Origin: an uncultured Desulfobacterales bacterium | Lineage (GTDB): Bacteria; Desulfobacterota; Desulfobacteria; Desulfobacterales; JAFDCJ01 | DNA: 41,243 nt | Assembly (NCBI GenBank): GCA_945787595.1 | Contig: CALZJV010000030.1 | Coordinates: 1-41,243 of the forward strand | Direction of reading: 5' to 3' | In this document: one piece after another, positions 24,488 to 32,813 of the stretch | Position numbering within the stretch: the stretch's first letter is position 1 | Layout: each line of letters opens with the position of its first letter | Translations under genes and position numbers: made by a program | The notes under the pieces: generated by a model | What the model saw: only the letters and a program-made list of their open reading frames with translations | What the model was told of the DNA's origin: nothing | The model's database searches: none

Positions 24488-25009
24488 TTAGGCAAGCGCC
24501 TTTACCAGTTCACGACAATAATCCGGAATATCGGCCACCACGCGGCCCCACACGAGATTTCCCTCTCGCAAGGCCGGTTTGTCGACCCAGATGGCACCCG
24601 CGTTTTCCATGTCATCCTTGATACCGGTGCTGCCGGTGACCCGTTTACCTTTGCAAATGCCCGCGCTGGCCGCAACCCATCCAGCGTGACAAATAAATCC
24701 AAGAATTTTGTTCTGCGCATTCATATTCTGCACCAACTGCAGGATATTCCGATCCCGGCGAAGTTTGTCCGGAGCCCAACCACCGGGCACCAACAGCGCA
24801 TCCAGCTGGTCGGCGGTGACCTCGTTAGCGGCGATGTGACTTTCGACGGTCAGCCCCCCGCTTTTGCTGGTATAGATTTCTCCGGCCTTGGTTCCAATCA
24901 CCTTGACTGCTGCGCCATCTTCCTGCATGCGCATATGCGGTACCCAGAATTCCAAGTCTTCATACCCGGGTCCGACGAGAATCCCGATGGTTTTATCTTT
25001 AAGTCGCAT
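24488..25009 (-). CDS. DJ-1/PfpI family protein (YhbO-like)
   Basis: 173 residues. The flavodoxin-like fold shows IGILVGPGYEDLEFWVP (Glu of the catalytic set), LVPGGWAPDKLRRD and the nucleophile elbow GFICHAGWVAASAG with the Cys-His pair. Members act as glyoxalases/deglycases, chaperones or intracellular peptidases; which of these applies cannot be told. AAGGAG lies 7 nt upstream of the ATG. Confidence 0.92.
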   Translation of the reverse strand: MRLKDKTIGILVGPGYEDLEFWVPHMRMQEDGAAVKVIGTKAGEIYTSKSGGLTVESHIAANEVTADQLDALLVPGGWAPDKLRRDRNILQLVQNMNAQNKILGFICHAGWVAASAGICKGKRVTGSTGIKDDMENAGAIWVDKPALREGNLVWGRVVADIPDYCRELVKALA

Positions 25010-25418
25010 GGGTATCTCCTTTCGTTATTTATCCGGTCCGGCCGTTAATGAGGGTCGATATGTCAAAAAGATAGGATCGATCAAGCGAACGTCAACTATT
25101 CAGAATAATCTGAGATAGTCGTATCATCTGGCACAGGGAAACGAGTACGGACTGCACCTCCAATCCTTTTTACCAGTATCGATGTTTTCCACAAAGCAGG
25201 CAAGTCGTTCCTGATGGCTTTGCTTGGTCTTTTTTTTTATTTGGAATTTGAACAGATTTCCGATATGATACCACCAACGCGGCGGGTCCGTTTACCGGGA
25301 AGACGGCACCCACGCCGCACGGCCTTTGCGCCCGTGACGGTCAACCCGCCCCCGGATAAAGGCAGTTACACACGAAACGATGTTCAGCCGACATTGGATG
25401 GACACGAGATAGGTACTC
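25010..25418. other. Gene-free stretch before the cyclase-like gene
   Basis: No convincing gene. It contains a T9 run around 25230-25238. A possible frame (25214-25432) reads as low-complexity Pro/Arg-rich sequence and overlaps the next start, and was rejected. Confidence 0.3.
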
Positions 25419-26264
25419 ATGATTCATTATAAATCCCTTGAAGACTTTCTTATTTCCAAAGAGCTGTCCGTAGATGCGGAGCTGGACGACGGCCTCGGCG
25501 CCAAATACCCGGTAAAGGGTCGCGAGATAGAGGCTACCATTCTGTTCGCCGACATCTCCCTGTTTTCCAAACGCACCCTGGACCTGGCCCCCACGGCGAC
25601 CCTAATTTTCGTCAACCGCTTTTTCACCTGGATCACCAACGAGGCCCTCAAGGGGATCCCCTGCATCATTGACAAGTACATCGGTGACCAGATCATGGTC
25701 ATTTTCTCAAAGGAGTTCGGGTCGAAAAATCCGTTCATTGAAGCGGTACAGGCCGCCCGCAAATTCGCCGAAAGCGATTTTTTGGGATTTCAGCCCCACA
25801 TGGGTATCGCCAGCGGGGTCGTGACGGTGGGGTATGTGGGCACCCCCTTGCGCTACAATTGTTCGGTATTTGGCAAACCGGTGACGATCGCCGCCCGTTG
25901 CGCGGACATGAAGGTCGATATCCCCAACTATGCTTCCATCATATTTCCTGCCAAGTTGTGGCACAACTACTCGTTCCGGGAAATATTCAAACCCGTGGAG
26001 ACATCCTCCTCCACCTTTACGATCCACGAAACGCCGATCAACTGGGAAGAGATCCCGGCGGCGATCGTGGAGATGAAGAACGTGGGACTGGTGGAAGTGA
26101 CTTCCATCGTCAACATGGAATTATCGGATTATGCCAGTGACCCCCACGAGCCGGGTCTTGCGGACAGATCGTTGATCACCAAAGCGGAAGCGGAGGAAGA
26201 TCTCAAGGTCCTGCGCGCGCAAGGAAAGTACAGACCCATCCAGGAGTGGCAGAATGAGCGCTAA
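25419..26264 (+). CDS. Class III adenylate/guanylate cyclase-like protein (degenerate site)
   Basis: 281 residues. Catalytic-domain motifs: TILFADISLFSKRT (first metal Asp), IDKYIGDQIMVIF (purine-site Lys and second metal Asp), HMGIASGVVTVGYVG, and VFGKPVTIAARC. In active enzymes the last reads VNxAxR; here the transition-state Asn is Thr while the Arg remains, so activity may be low or altered. The C-terminal ~90 residues (from WEEIPAAIVEM) are not recognised. Soluble; no sensor domain is attached. Weak Shine-Dalgarno. Confidence 0.75.
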   Translation: MIHYKSLEDFLISKELSVDAELDDGLGAKYPVKGREIEATILFADISLFSKRTLDLAPTATLIFVNRFFTWITNEALKGIPCIIDKYIGDQIMVIFSKEFGSKNPFIEAVQAARKFAESDFLGFQPHMGIASGVVTVGYVGTPLRYNCSVFGKPVTIAARCADMKVDIPNYASIIFPAKLWHNYSFREIFKPVETSSSTFTIHETPINWEEIPAAIVEMKNVGLVEVTSIVNMELSDYASDPHEPGLADRSLITKAEAEEDLKVLRAQGKYRPIQEWQNER

Positions 26265-26542
26265 AAAAGACGCCGCCGGGGATCGATGGCATCAAGCGTG
26301 ACGAATGTCATCGCAATCCGTTTTAATAGGATATGCGTGTTGATCATACTTTCAGTTAAGAGTAAGCGCACGAAGTCTCTGTCCTTTTGTTTGAAAGCTA
26401 CAAGCTTGCTGACTGCAAAATCATGTGCTTCAAGACACCAACCAGTTTTACCATTAGTTGAAATCTCGTCAAAAATTGGCGCTGCTCTGTGTTCCCAACC
26501 TGCTGGAAGTGTTGCGGCTTCTGCTATAGGCAAACCATGCAC
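26261..26542 (-). pseudogene. DUF6036-type nucleotidyltransferase toxin, C-terminal remnant
   Basis: 93 residues: LPAGWEHRAAPIFDE, then NGKTGWCLEAHDFAVSKLVA followed by FKQKDRDFVRLLL. This matches the C-terminal half of DUF6036-family proteins ('LP.GW..R.....TNG.TG.CL..HDLAVSKL.AGR.KD..FV..LL'). The N-terminal catalytic part is absent. Its 5' end overlaps the 3' end of the antitoxin-like frame at 26524-26802, as if an internal deletion joined the two. Confidence 0.65.
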
Positions 26543-26802
26543 ATAAAAACCGTGAAAAGGGGATTACTCTGACGTAAACGGCTGGCTCGTTCGCTGGTGG
26601 AGGTTAAGAATTGAGATAGACGTCGAACAGAATAAGATCCCAAGATATCGCGCCATTCTTCAATATCTTTAGTCGCGGCACCATGATCGCTCTTTAACAT
26701 GCGTTTGACATGTTCCTTTGCTCTTCGTACAAGGGAAGTATCGTGCTCTACTGCTTCTGCTAACTGGCGCGATATTTCCAGACTCAGATTGATAGTTATC
26801 AG
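26524..26802 (-). pseudogene. Partner (antitoxin-like) of the DUF6036 remnant, start codon lost
   Basis: The frame reads ITINLSLEISRQLAEAVEHD onward, then KDIEEWRDILGSYSVRRLSQ and SERASRLRQSNP. Proteins of this pattern usually precede DUF6036 genes. Here the first codon is CTG with a stop shortly upstream, no ATG occurs before the middle of the frame, and the end (VFMCMVCL) departs from the family. With the truncated partner it appears to be a dead toxin-antitoxin locus. Confidence 0.55.
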
Positions 26803-26882
26803 CCCGTCAGGCTGGCTCTAATTCTGCTGCGCTGATTTTGATGAAATCTATTGACAAGTGAATTTGATTATTTTAGGAGAAA

Positions 26883-26896
26883 GGTAAACGTTTTCC
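26883..26896. promoter_or_regulatory. LacI-type operator candidate O1 (autoregulatory)
   Basis: GGTAAACGTTTTCC is palindromic except at one pair, with the central CG typical of LacI-family sites. It lies between TTGACA (26851-26856, a possible -35 box) and the GTG start at 26917. The -10 box is not clear. Confidence 0.6.
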
Positions 26897-26916
26897 AAAC
26901 CTGCTGGAGATTAACC

Positions 26917-27936
26917 GTGGCAAACATTCAAGATGTGGCTGCCCGAGCTAAGGTCTCCATAGCCACCGTTTCCCGGGTGCTAAACAAGAGTGACCACAAG
27001 GTGAGTCCGCAAACGCGCGCACGCGTATTGGCGGCTGTCCGGAAGTTGGATTACTGCCCGAATGCCCTTGCCCGTGGTCTGCTGATGAAGCGGACCATGA
27101 CCATCGGCATTATTATTCCTGATATTTCAAATCCTTACTATGCCGAAATTGTCAGAGGGATCCAGGACGTTGCCGATGAAATGGGTTACAATGTTCTGCT
27201 GCAAAATACTGACCGCAAGCAGGCACGAATTATTAAATCGATTCATCTACTCCGGGAAAAAATTGTGGATGGCGTCATATTTAGCGGCGGCATCATCCAC
27301 GAGTATGCAACTTTGTCGGCCTTAAAAGAATTAAAAGACCGGGTCGTGGTAATCGGTCGACATGAAGTTAATTTTCCAGCCGCCCTGGTGGATAACATTG
27401 GCGGTGCGACGGAAGCGATTCAACATTTGATCGATTTAGGGCACCAAAAAATTGCCTTTATAGGGGGACCCCAAAAATCGACTACCATGATTGACCGTCT
27501 CAAAGGATACCAAAATGCCCTGGCACAAAATGGCTATCCGCTGAAAAAGAACCGTTTGAAATGGGGAGATTTAAGGCCTGAAAGCGGCTATACGGCTGCC
27601 ATGGAATTATTGAGTCATAAAGGTAAAGGTCGGCCCAGCGCGATTTTTTCCTGCAACGATATGATGGCGTTTGGCAGCCTGCATGCTGTCAGAAAACTTG
27701 GCTTAACGGTGCCGGATGAGGTTGCTGTTGTCGGATTTGATGATGTCCCGCTTTGTGCTTACGTTGATCCGAACCTCACAACGGTGGCGATCCCGCGCTA
27801 CGGCCTCGGGGCTGGGGCCATGCAAATGCTGATCGATTTGATCTCCGGCAACTTAGTTGAACGGATTCGATGGTTTAAAACCCGGCTGATGACCCGAGAA
27901 TCAACCTTCAAACCGCTGGAAAATCAGAATAACTAA
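26917..27936 (+). CDS. LacI-family transcriptional regulator
   Basis: 339 residues from GTG 26917 (GGAG 8 nt upstream; N-terminus VANIQDVAARAKVSIATVSR fits the family start exactly; longer frames add a spurious tail). The hinge (LAAVRKLDYCPNALARGL) is followed by a periplasmic-binding-protein-like sensor domain: IGIIIPDISNPYYAEIVRGI, DGVIFSGG, GHQKIAFIGGP, DRLKGYQNAL, and VVGFDDVPLCAYVDPNLTTV. The effector is likely the substrate of the adjoining acid-sugar locus. It probably binds O1 and the similar site at 27947. Confidence 0.92.
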   Translation: MANIQDVAARAKVSIATVSRVLNKSDHKVSPQTRARVLAAVRKLDYCPNALARGLLMKRTMTIGIIIPDISNPYYAEIVRGIQDVADEMGYNVLLQNTDRKQARIIKSIHLLREKIVDGVIFSGGIIHEYATLSALKELKDRVVVIGRHEVNFPAALVDNIGGATEAIQHLIDLGHQKIAFIGGPQKSTTMIDRLKGYQNALAQNGYPLKKNRLKWGDLRPESGYTAAMELLSHKGKGRPSAIFSCNDMMAFGSLHAVRKLGLTVPDEVAVVGFDDVPLCAYVDPNLTTVAIPRYGLGAGAMQMLIDLISGNLVERIRWFKTRLMTRESTFKPLENQNN

Positions 27937-27946
27937 GCCGCATATT

Positions 27947-27960
27947 GGAAAAGGTTTTCT
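27947..27960. promoter_or_regulatory. LacI-type operator candidate O2
   Basis: GGAAAAGGTTTTCT has the half-sites of O1 (GGAAAA/TTTTC) with GG in place of CG at the centre. It lies 10 bp after the lacI-type stop codon and upstream of the catabolic genes, where repression would be useful. Confidence 0.4.
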
Positions 27961-28003
27961 ATTGAATAGGAGGGCAGTTTTTAACCATCTGAAGCGCCAG
28001 CCC

Positions 28004-28315
28004 CCGTAAATATCAATTTGGGCCTATGATGAAACATTGATGGATATGGACAAAGCCCAAAAAGACCGAACCCATGCACCGGCCTTTATGGGCGATAAGT
28101 TTTCCAAAAAAGACGGAACCGGCAATGTTATGTTTTTGGGATCCGAAAATATCTGGGTGCCATGGAGCATCATGAATACAGTGATACGGCAACCATCGGT
28201 GACCCCCTTGCGGGTTCCAAGGAAAAAGGTGAGAAATACTTTGAGGCCGCCGGCAAAGCCATGGCGGGATTTGGATGGCAAGAACAGAATCATCGGCGGG
28301 TTGTCCTGCTGACCC
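28004..28315 (+). pseudogene. Creatininase-family C-terminal remnant, frameshifted
   Basis: Two frames join near 28165-28180. The first has MDMDKAQKDRTHAPAFMGDK and NVMFLGSENIWVPWS. The second has HEYSDTATIGDPLAGSKEKG followed by EKYFEAAGKAM. The latter matches the C-terminal 'xxGVIGDPxxATAEKGExxxEA' block of creatininases. The metal-binding N-terminal half is missing. It sits between the regulator and the Tm-1-like gene, so it was perhaps once part of the operon. Confidence 0.65.
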
Positions 28316-28336
28316 TCCGATTGGGGTGCGAGCCGA

Positions 28337-29572
28337 ATGCCGCAGAAACACATCGCCATCATTGCGACCTGTGACACCAAAGGGGCCGAGGTTGCCTTTA
28401 TGACGTCCCTCATCAGAGATCGAGGGTTCGATCCTGTGGTTATCGATGTGGGACCCATGACACAACCGTCGGCTCGATACGAATTTGCCAATCAGCGGGT
28501 CGCAGAGCTCGCCGGCTGGAAATTAGCCGACCTTGTCCGCACCAATCAGCGCGCCCAGATTATGACGGCCATGGGCCTGGGCGCCATCAAGGCGCTGCAG
28601 GCGCTTTTGAAAGCGGATCGATTAGATGGTGTCATCGGCATTGGTGGCAATCAGGGCAGTGCCATGGCGTCAATGGCCATGCAAAGCCTGCCCATTGGGT
28701 TTCCAAAATTTCTCGTCTCTACTGTGGCGTCCGGCAACATCCGACCCTACATTGGGCATAAGGACATTGGGGTGATGTTCTCGGTGGCCGATCTGATCGG
28801 TGGCCCAAATCTTGTCAGTCGATCGATCCTGACAAATGCGGTGGCGGCTTTGATGGGAATGGTGGCCAACGGCGAAAAAATATTGTTGCATCACCAAGAA
28901 AAAAATATCGCCATCAGTGCCCTGGGAAACACGGAACCGGCGGTTCAACGCATTTCAGCCTTGCTCAATGAAAAAGGATTTCATGTCATTGCTTTCCATG
29001 CTTCCGGTGCCGGGGGCACAGCCATGGAAGAGCTCATCGAAGACGGGGTGTTCCACGGCGTGGTGGATTTAACGCCGCATGAATTGACGGAGGAAGTCGT
29101 CGGGGCCGGTGCATATGTGCCGGTTCGCCCCGGGCGACTGCAGGCCGCGGCGCGGTCCGGTATCCCACAAGTCGTATCCACCGGTGCGATGGAGTACCTG
29201 TGCTTTGGACCCAAAGAATCCATTCCTGCGCCACTCAGGAAGCGCAAAACTTATTTTCACAACCCGAAGAATGCCAATGTCAAAGCTTCGCGAGCGGAAA
29301 TGTCACAAGTCGGCAGGGTGATGGCCGAACGTTTAAACGAGGCCCAAGGCAAAACGGAAATAGTGATCCCTCTCAAAGGCTCGTCCGTTTATGGGAGTAA
29401 AGGCGGGCCTTTATATGATCCTGCGGGGAGTGCGCTGCTCCTCAAGACTTTAAAACAGAACCTGAATCCCAAAATCCAACTAATAGAAATCGATGCGCAC
29501 ATCAATGATCCGGAATTTGCCGATATCTGTGTGAGCAGATTTCTATACCTGTTCAATCAGGAGATCCAATGA
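28337..29572 (+). CDS. Tm-1-like ATP-binding protein (UPF0261)
   Basis: 411 residues covering the whole UPF0261 family. N-terminal: IAIIATCDTKGAEVAFMTSL, VVIDVGPMTQPS, DGVIGIGGNQGSAMASMAMQ and SNIRPYIGHKDI-like GNIRPYIGHKDIGVM. C-terminal: FHASGAGGTAMEELIEDGVF, DLTPHELTEEVVGAG and VPLKGSS-like IPLKGSSVYG. The plant homologue Tm-1 binds ATP; bacterial members lack an assigned reaction. The stop overlaps the aldolase start (ATGA). In this operon it takes the position of a sugar-acid kinase. Confidence 0.9.
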   Translation: MPQKHIAIIATCDTKGAEVAFMTSLIRDRGFDPVVIDVGPMTQPSARYEFANQRVAELAGWKLADLVRTNQRAQIMTAMGLGAIKALQALLKADRLDGVIGIGGNQGSAMASMAMQSLPIGFPKFLVSTVASGNIRPYIGHKDIGVMFSVADLIGGPNLVSRSILTNAVAALMGMVANGEKILLHHQEKNIAISALGNTEPAVQRISALLNEKGFHVIAFHASGAGGTAMEELIEDGVFHGVVDLTPHELTEEVVGAGAYVPVRPGRLQAAARSGIPQVVSTGAMEYLCFGPKESIPAPLRKRKTYFHNPKNANVKASRAEMSQVGRVMAERLNEAQGKTEIVIPLKGSSVYGSKGGPLYDPAGSALLLKTLKQNLNPKIQLIEIDAHINDPEFADICVSRFLYLFNQEIQ

Positions 29573-30162
29573 ACAATATCGATTTTTACCGCCAACAATT
29601 ATCGGAATTCTCTCACCGTGCATTTCAGCGGCGTCTGGTCGGCGGCACCGGCGGGAATTTAAGCCTTCGCATCCCGGGCACCGACACCGTTTTGGTGACC
29701 CCGACCGGTATCTCACTGGAGGAGGTCGAGCCCGCCGAAAACATCCTTGTCAATTTGGCAGGGGAGATCCTCCAATCCCCTAAAGACCTAAAAGGATCAA
29801 AAGAAACCGGGTTTCACCTGGCAGCCTACAAACTGAAACCTGACATCGGTGGTATCGCACACGTCCACCCGCCCTATGCCACTGCCTATTCAAACAAAGT
29901 TCGGCCCTTGCCGCTGGCGACCATTTCGGCCCAGGTGAATTTAAAACAGGTGCCGTGCATCGAATGTTTTGCCCCGGGTTCCGCGGAGCTTCGAGACGCG
30001 GTCACAAGGGGTATTCAAAACAATCCTGAGGCCAATTGCATCCTGATGAAAGAACATGGGATTTTGGCCATGGGCAGGGATCTGCGGCACGCCTACTACA
30101 TTGCCGATTTGACCGAAGACACGGCTAAAATCGCTTATGTGGCGGCAACGATTCCTGACTAA
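29569..30162 (+). CDS. Class II aldolase/adducin family protein
   Basis: 197 residues. Zinc and phosphate sites are visible: GGTGGNLSLRIPG, VTPTGISLEEVEP, KETGFHLAAYK (Glu), AHVHPPYATAYS (two His) and MKEHGILAMG (third His). This is the fuculose-phosphate aldolase fold, which also includes the 3-oxo-tetronate-4-phosphate decarboxylase OtnC. The substrate is not certain. ATGA overlap with the Tm-1-like gene implies coupled expression and a shared pathway. Confidence 0.9.
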   Translation: MNNIDFYRQQLSEFSHRAFQRRLVGGTGGNLSLRIPGTDTVLVTPTGISLEEVEPAENILVNLAGEILQSPKDLKGSKETGFHLAAYKLKPDIGGIAHVHPPYATAYSNKVRPLPLATISAQVNLKQVPCIECFAPGSAELRDAVTRGIQNNPEANCILMKEHGILAMGRDLRHAYYIADLTEDTAKIAYVAATIPD

Positions 30163-30314
30163 AAGGCACACTTTCTCCGGAAAGGCATGAGCGTGATGGG
30201 GACCACAAGCCCCCAAAAGAGGTTTCAAAAAACGAAATTGAAATAGTCTTTGACCCATAAGCCCATTGGGCAATTATGTCGCCTAACCAAGGGCAGCGCA
30301 GGAAAGGAGCACCT

Positions 30315-31235
30315 ATGGACAATTTTTCGATTTACAAATACATGTATTTAGGGATTGTGCATTTTAAAGCATTTCCACAGTGTGTCGGGGGGCAAGGACC
30401 GATTTTAGAAACGCTAAGAAAAATTGCCGAAGATGATTTTTGGACAGCGGTCGAAGTCGGTTGGATGAAGGATGTCAGGGTGCGGCATGAAGCCAGCAAA
30501 CTTCTTGAAGTCTCACACCTGAAGGTGTGCTATGCGACCCAACCCCGAATCCTCGGTCAAAAGCTGAATCCGAGCGCTTTTGATGCGGCCGTTCGCGCCA
30601 AAGCCATCGACAATGTGAAACGTGGCATCGATGAAGCCTATCAACTTGGTGCATCGTCGGTGCGGGTCCTGTCCGGCAAGGATCCCGGGGATGAAAAAAG
30701 AGAAGAGGCCAAAAAGATTTTTATTGATACATTGAAAGAATGGTGCGAATACGCCAAACAGCAGGGCGACATTAATATCTATATGAAGATTTTTGACCGT
30801 GATATCGATAAAGCCGCTCTTATCGGTCATTTTAAGGATGCGGCCGATGTTGCCGCACAAGTCTACAAGGAGTATAAGAATTTTGGCGTCCTGTCCGACC
30901 TTTCACATTTTCCGCTCTTGCGGGAATCACCGGCCGAGGCGATCCCGCTGGTTATGAAATACCCCATGCATTTTCATATCGGCAACTGTGTCGTGGCCGA
31001 TAGAAAGCACTTTCTCTACGGTGACCTGCAACCGCGGTTCGGCGTCGCCGGCGGAGAATTGGACACCCCGGATGTAAGGGATTATTTCAAGCTGCTGCTG
31101 GAAAATAATCTACTCAATCCGGATGATAAACCGGTTGTAAGTGCAGAGGTGAGACCACTGCTGGCGGAGGAAACTTCGGAGTTGATACTAGCCAATGCCA
31201 AGCGTGTGATTAAGGAAGCCTGGGCAAGTTTGTAA
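30315..31235 (+). CDS. Sugar-phosphate isomerase/epimerase-like TIM barrel (AP-endonuclease 2 family)
   Basis: 306 residues from ATG 30315 (AAGGAG 7 nt upstream; a frame-mate start at 30276 adds a non-conserved piece). Barrel strands and metal residues: FWTAVEVGWM, SSVRVLSGKDPGD, NIYMKIFDRDIDK, GVLSDLSHFPLL (Asp-x-x-His), FHIGNCV and VVSAEVRP (Glu). Family members isomerise ketoses or hydroxy acids, such as OtnI and hydroxypyruvate isomerase. It is 152 bp after the aldolase gene. Confidence 0.82.
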   Translation: MDNFSIYKYMYLGIVHFKAFPQCVGGQGPILETLRKIAEDDFWTAVEVGWMKDVRVRHEASKLLEVSHLKVCYATQPRILGQKLNPSAFDAAVRAKAIDNVKRGIDEAYQLGASSVRVLSGKDPGDEKREEAKKIFIDTLKEWCEYAKQQGDINIYMKIFDRDIDKAALIGHFKDAADVAAQVYKEYKNFGVLSDLSHFPLLRESPAEAIPLVMKYPMHFHIGNCVVADRKHFLYGDLQPRFGVAGGELDTPDVRDYFKLLLENNLLNPDDKPVVSAEVRPLLAEETSELILANAKRVIKEAWASL

Positions 31236-31300
31236 AATCTTCAGGTGACGCCCAGCAATCTCTTTTTATTAACCCTAAATGAATTCTGGAGGTGTTGACG

Positions 31301-32263
31301 ATGAAAGGAAAAGCATATGTTATCATTTTAGCAGCTGCCTTAACCATGATTTTCACCACCGGTTTGGCTTCGGCGGCAGACGATTACCCCTCAAAGCCGG
31401 TTAGCTTTTTTATTCCATTCGGCGCCGGCGGATCGGCAGACCTTATGGGAAGGGCACTGGCCACCGGAACCGAGAGTTCCCTCGGACAAGCGATCGTACC
31501 GGTCAACCGGCCGGGAGCCGGCGGCGGCATTATGTATACGGCCTTAAAGAATTCTCCGCCCGATGGGTATACGGTCGGATGGAATTCAACCTCTATTCTG
31601 ACCTCAACCAATATCGGCAATGTGCCCTTTAAATATACGGCCTTTACGCAGGTGTGCCGTATCGGATTTACGGGCATGCCGATCGTGGTCCGCCAAGACT
31701 CGGCCTGGAATACTTTTCAGGAATTTGTGGCCTACGCCAAGAAAAACCCGCTGAAAATCAAAATCGGGAATGCCGGTACGGGAAGCGGGACTCACATGAC
31801 CGCCGTGTTAATGGAAAAGACCGCCGCTATAAAAGTCGTCCATGTTCCGTTAGGCGCCAAAAGGCGGGTACCGAGCTTGCTGGGCGGTGAGGTTGAAGCC
31901 ATTTGTGTGCCGCTGCCCGAAGCAGTGCCCCAGGTGCTCGCGGGTAAATTCCGTATCCTGGCGATGAGCACGAATGAAAGGGATCCGGCCTTCAAAGATG
32001 TTCCGACGATGATAGAACTCGGATATCCGGCTGTCATGGAGCTGTTCCGGGGAATCAGTGTCCCGGCAGGAACGCCTAAAGCGGTCATTGCCAAGCTGGA
32101 AGAATCGTTTAGAAAAGGTGCCCAGGATCCCGGATTTGTTAAAATAGCCAAGATGAAAGGGTTTAATATCAGATTCATGGGCCAGGCGGAATTCGAAAAA
32201 TACATTGCGGTCCAAAATGAAAATGTGGCCAACGCTATGAAATTAGGGGGGCTGATAAAGTAA
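31301..32263 (+). CDS. tctC: Tripartite tricarboxylate transporter substrate-binding protein (TctC)
   Basis: 320 residues from ATG 31301 (GGAGG 8 nt upstream; GTG 31292 is in frame but lies within it). Signal peptide, then DDYPSKPVSFFIPFGAGGSA, the TctC phosphate/carboxylate loop; later GTGSGTHMTAVLME and KDVPTMIELGYPAV. It captures a carboxylated solute in the periplasm for TctAB. A strong hairpin follows the stop, as is common where the binding protein is made in excess. Confidence 0.95.
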   Translation: MKGKAYVIILAAALTMIFTTGLASAADDYPSKPVSFFIPFGAGGSADLMGRALATGTESSLGQAIVPVNRPGAGGGIMYTALKNSPPDGYTVGWNSTSILTSTNIGNVPFKYTAFTQVCRIGFTGMPIVVRQDSAWNTFQEFVAYAKKNPLKIKIGNAGTGSGTHMTAVLMEKTAAIKVVHVPLGAKRRVPSLLGGEVEAICVPLPEAVPQVLAGKFRILAMSTNERDPAFKDVPTMIELGYPAVMELFRGISVPAGTPKAVIAKLEESFRKGAQDPGFVKIAKMKGFNIRFMGQAEFEKYIAVQNENVANAMKLGGLIK

Positions 32264-32283
32264 ATCTCCAATTGCGAACCTGT

Positions 32284-32321
32284 GGGGGCTGAATTCGAAA
32301 ACGGGATTCATTTCAGCCCCC
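32284..32321 (+). promoter_or_regulatory. Stem-loop between tctC and tctB
   Basis: GGGGGCTGAA (32284-32293) pairs exactly with TTCAGCCCCC (32312-32321), with a further TGAAT/ATTCA pairing possible inside the loop. There is no T-run, so it is more likely a 3'-end stabiliser or partial attenuator for tctC mRNA than a full terminator. Confidence 0.65.
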
Positions 32322-32343
32322 CAATCAAATCGGGAACACCGGC

Positions 32344-32799
32344 ATGAGAAGGGCAAATATAATTGTATCGCTTGTGATCATAAGTTTTACGGGGGTTTAT
32401 GCGTATTTCACTTCCCAGCTGCCAACGCGCAATCTTCCCAACACACTCGGCAGCGACTTCATGCCGTGGTTGCTTGCGACTATTTTGTTTGTCCTCTCCG
32501 GTTGTTTGCTGCTTACCAACGCCATCGGCAAGACGCGCGAAAATTTCGAACCGAAGATTGCTTTGAAAGAAGTTATCAGTGTTATCGTTCTGACCGTTTT
32601 CGTCTATTTTTACGTCAAAGCCATTCAGTTGATCGGATTCTTATACGTCACACCATTTTTTATGGCGGCCCTGATGTGGATCGCCGGTGCCCGAAAATGG
32701 AAAGAAATCCTAATTTTATCAGCTGGTTCCACGGTTGGCATCTACCTCTTCTTTCAAAAGGTTTTTAAAGTAATTTTGCCCCAAGGAACACTGTTTTAG
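32344..32799 (+). CDS. tctB: Tripartite tricarboxylate transporter small membrane subunit (TctB)
   Basis: 151 residues with four hydrophobic segments and the TctB start MRRANIIVSLVIISFTGVYA, with LPTRNLPNTLGSDFMPWLLA, the typical 'G.x.FP' segment. It ends 14 bp before tctA. This gene is the least conserved of the three subunits, so the call also rests on position. Confidence 0.88.
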   Translation: MRRANIIVSLVIISFTGVYAYFTSQLPTRNLPNTLGSDFMPWLLATILFVLSGCLLLTNAIGKTRENFEPKIALKEVISVIVLTVFVYFYVKAIQLIGFLYVTPFFMAALMWIAGARKWKEILILSAGSTVGIYLFFQKVFKVILPQGTLF

Positions 32800-32813
32800 A
32801 AAGGAAGCCCAAT

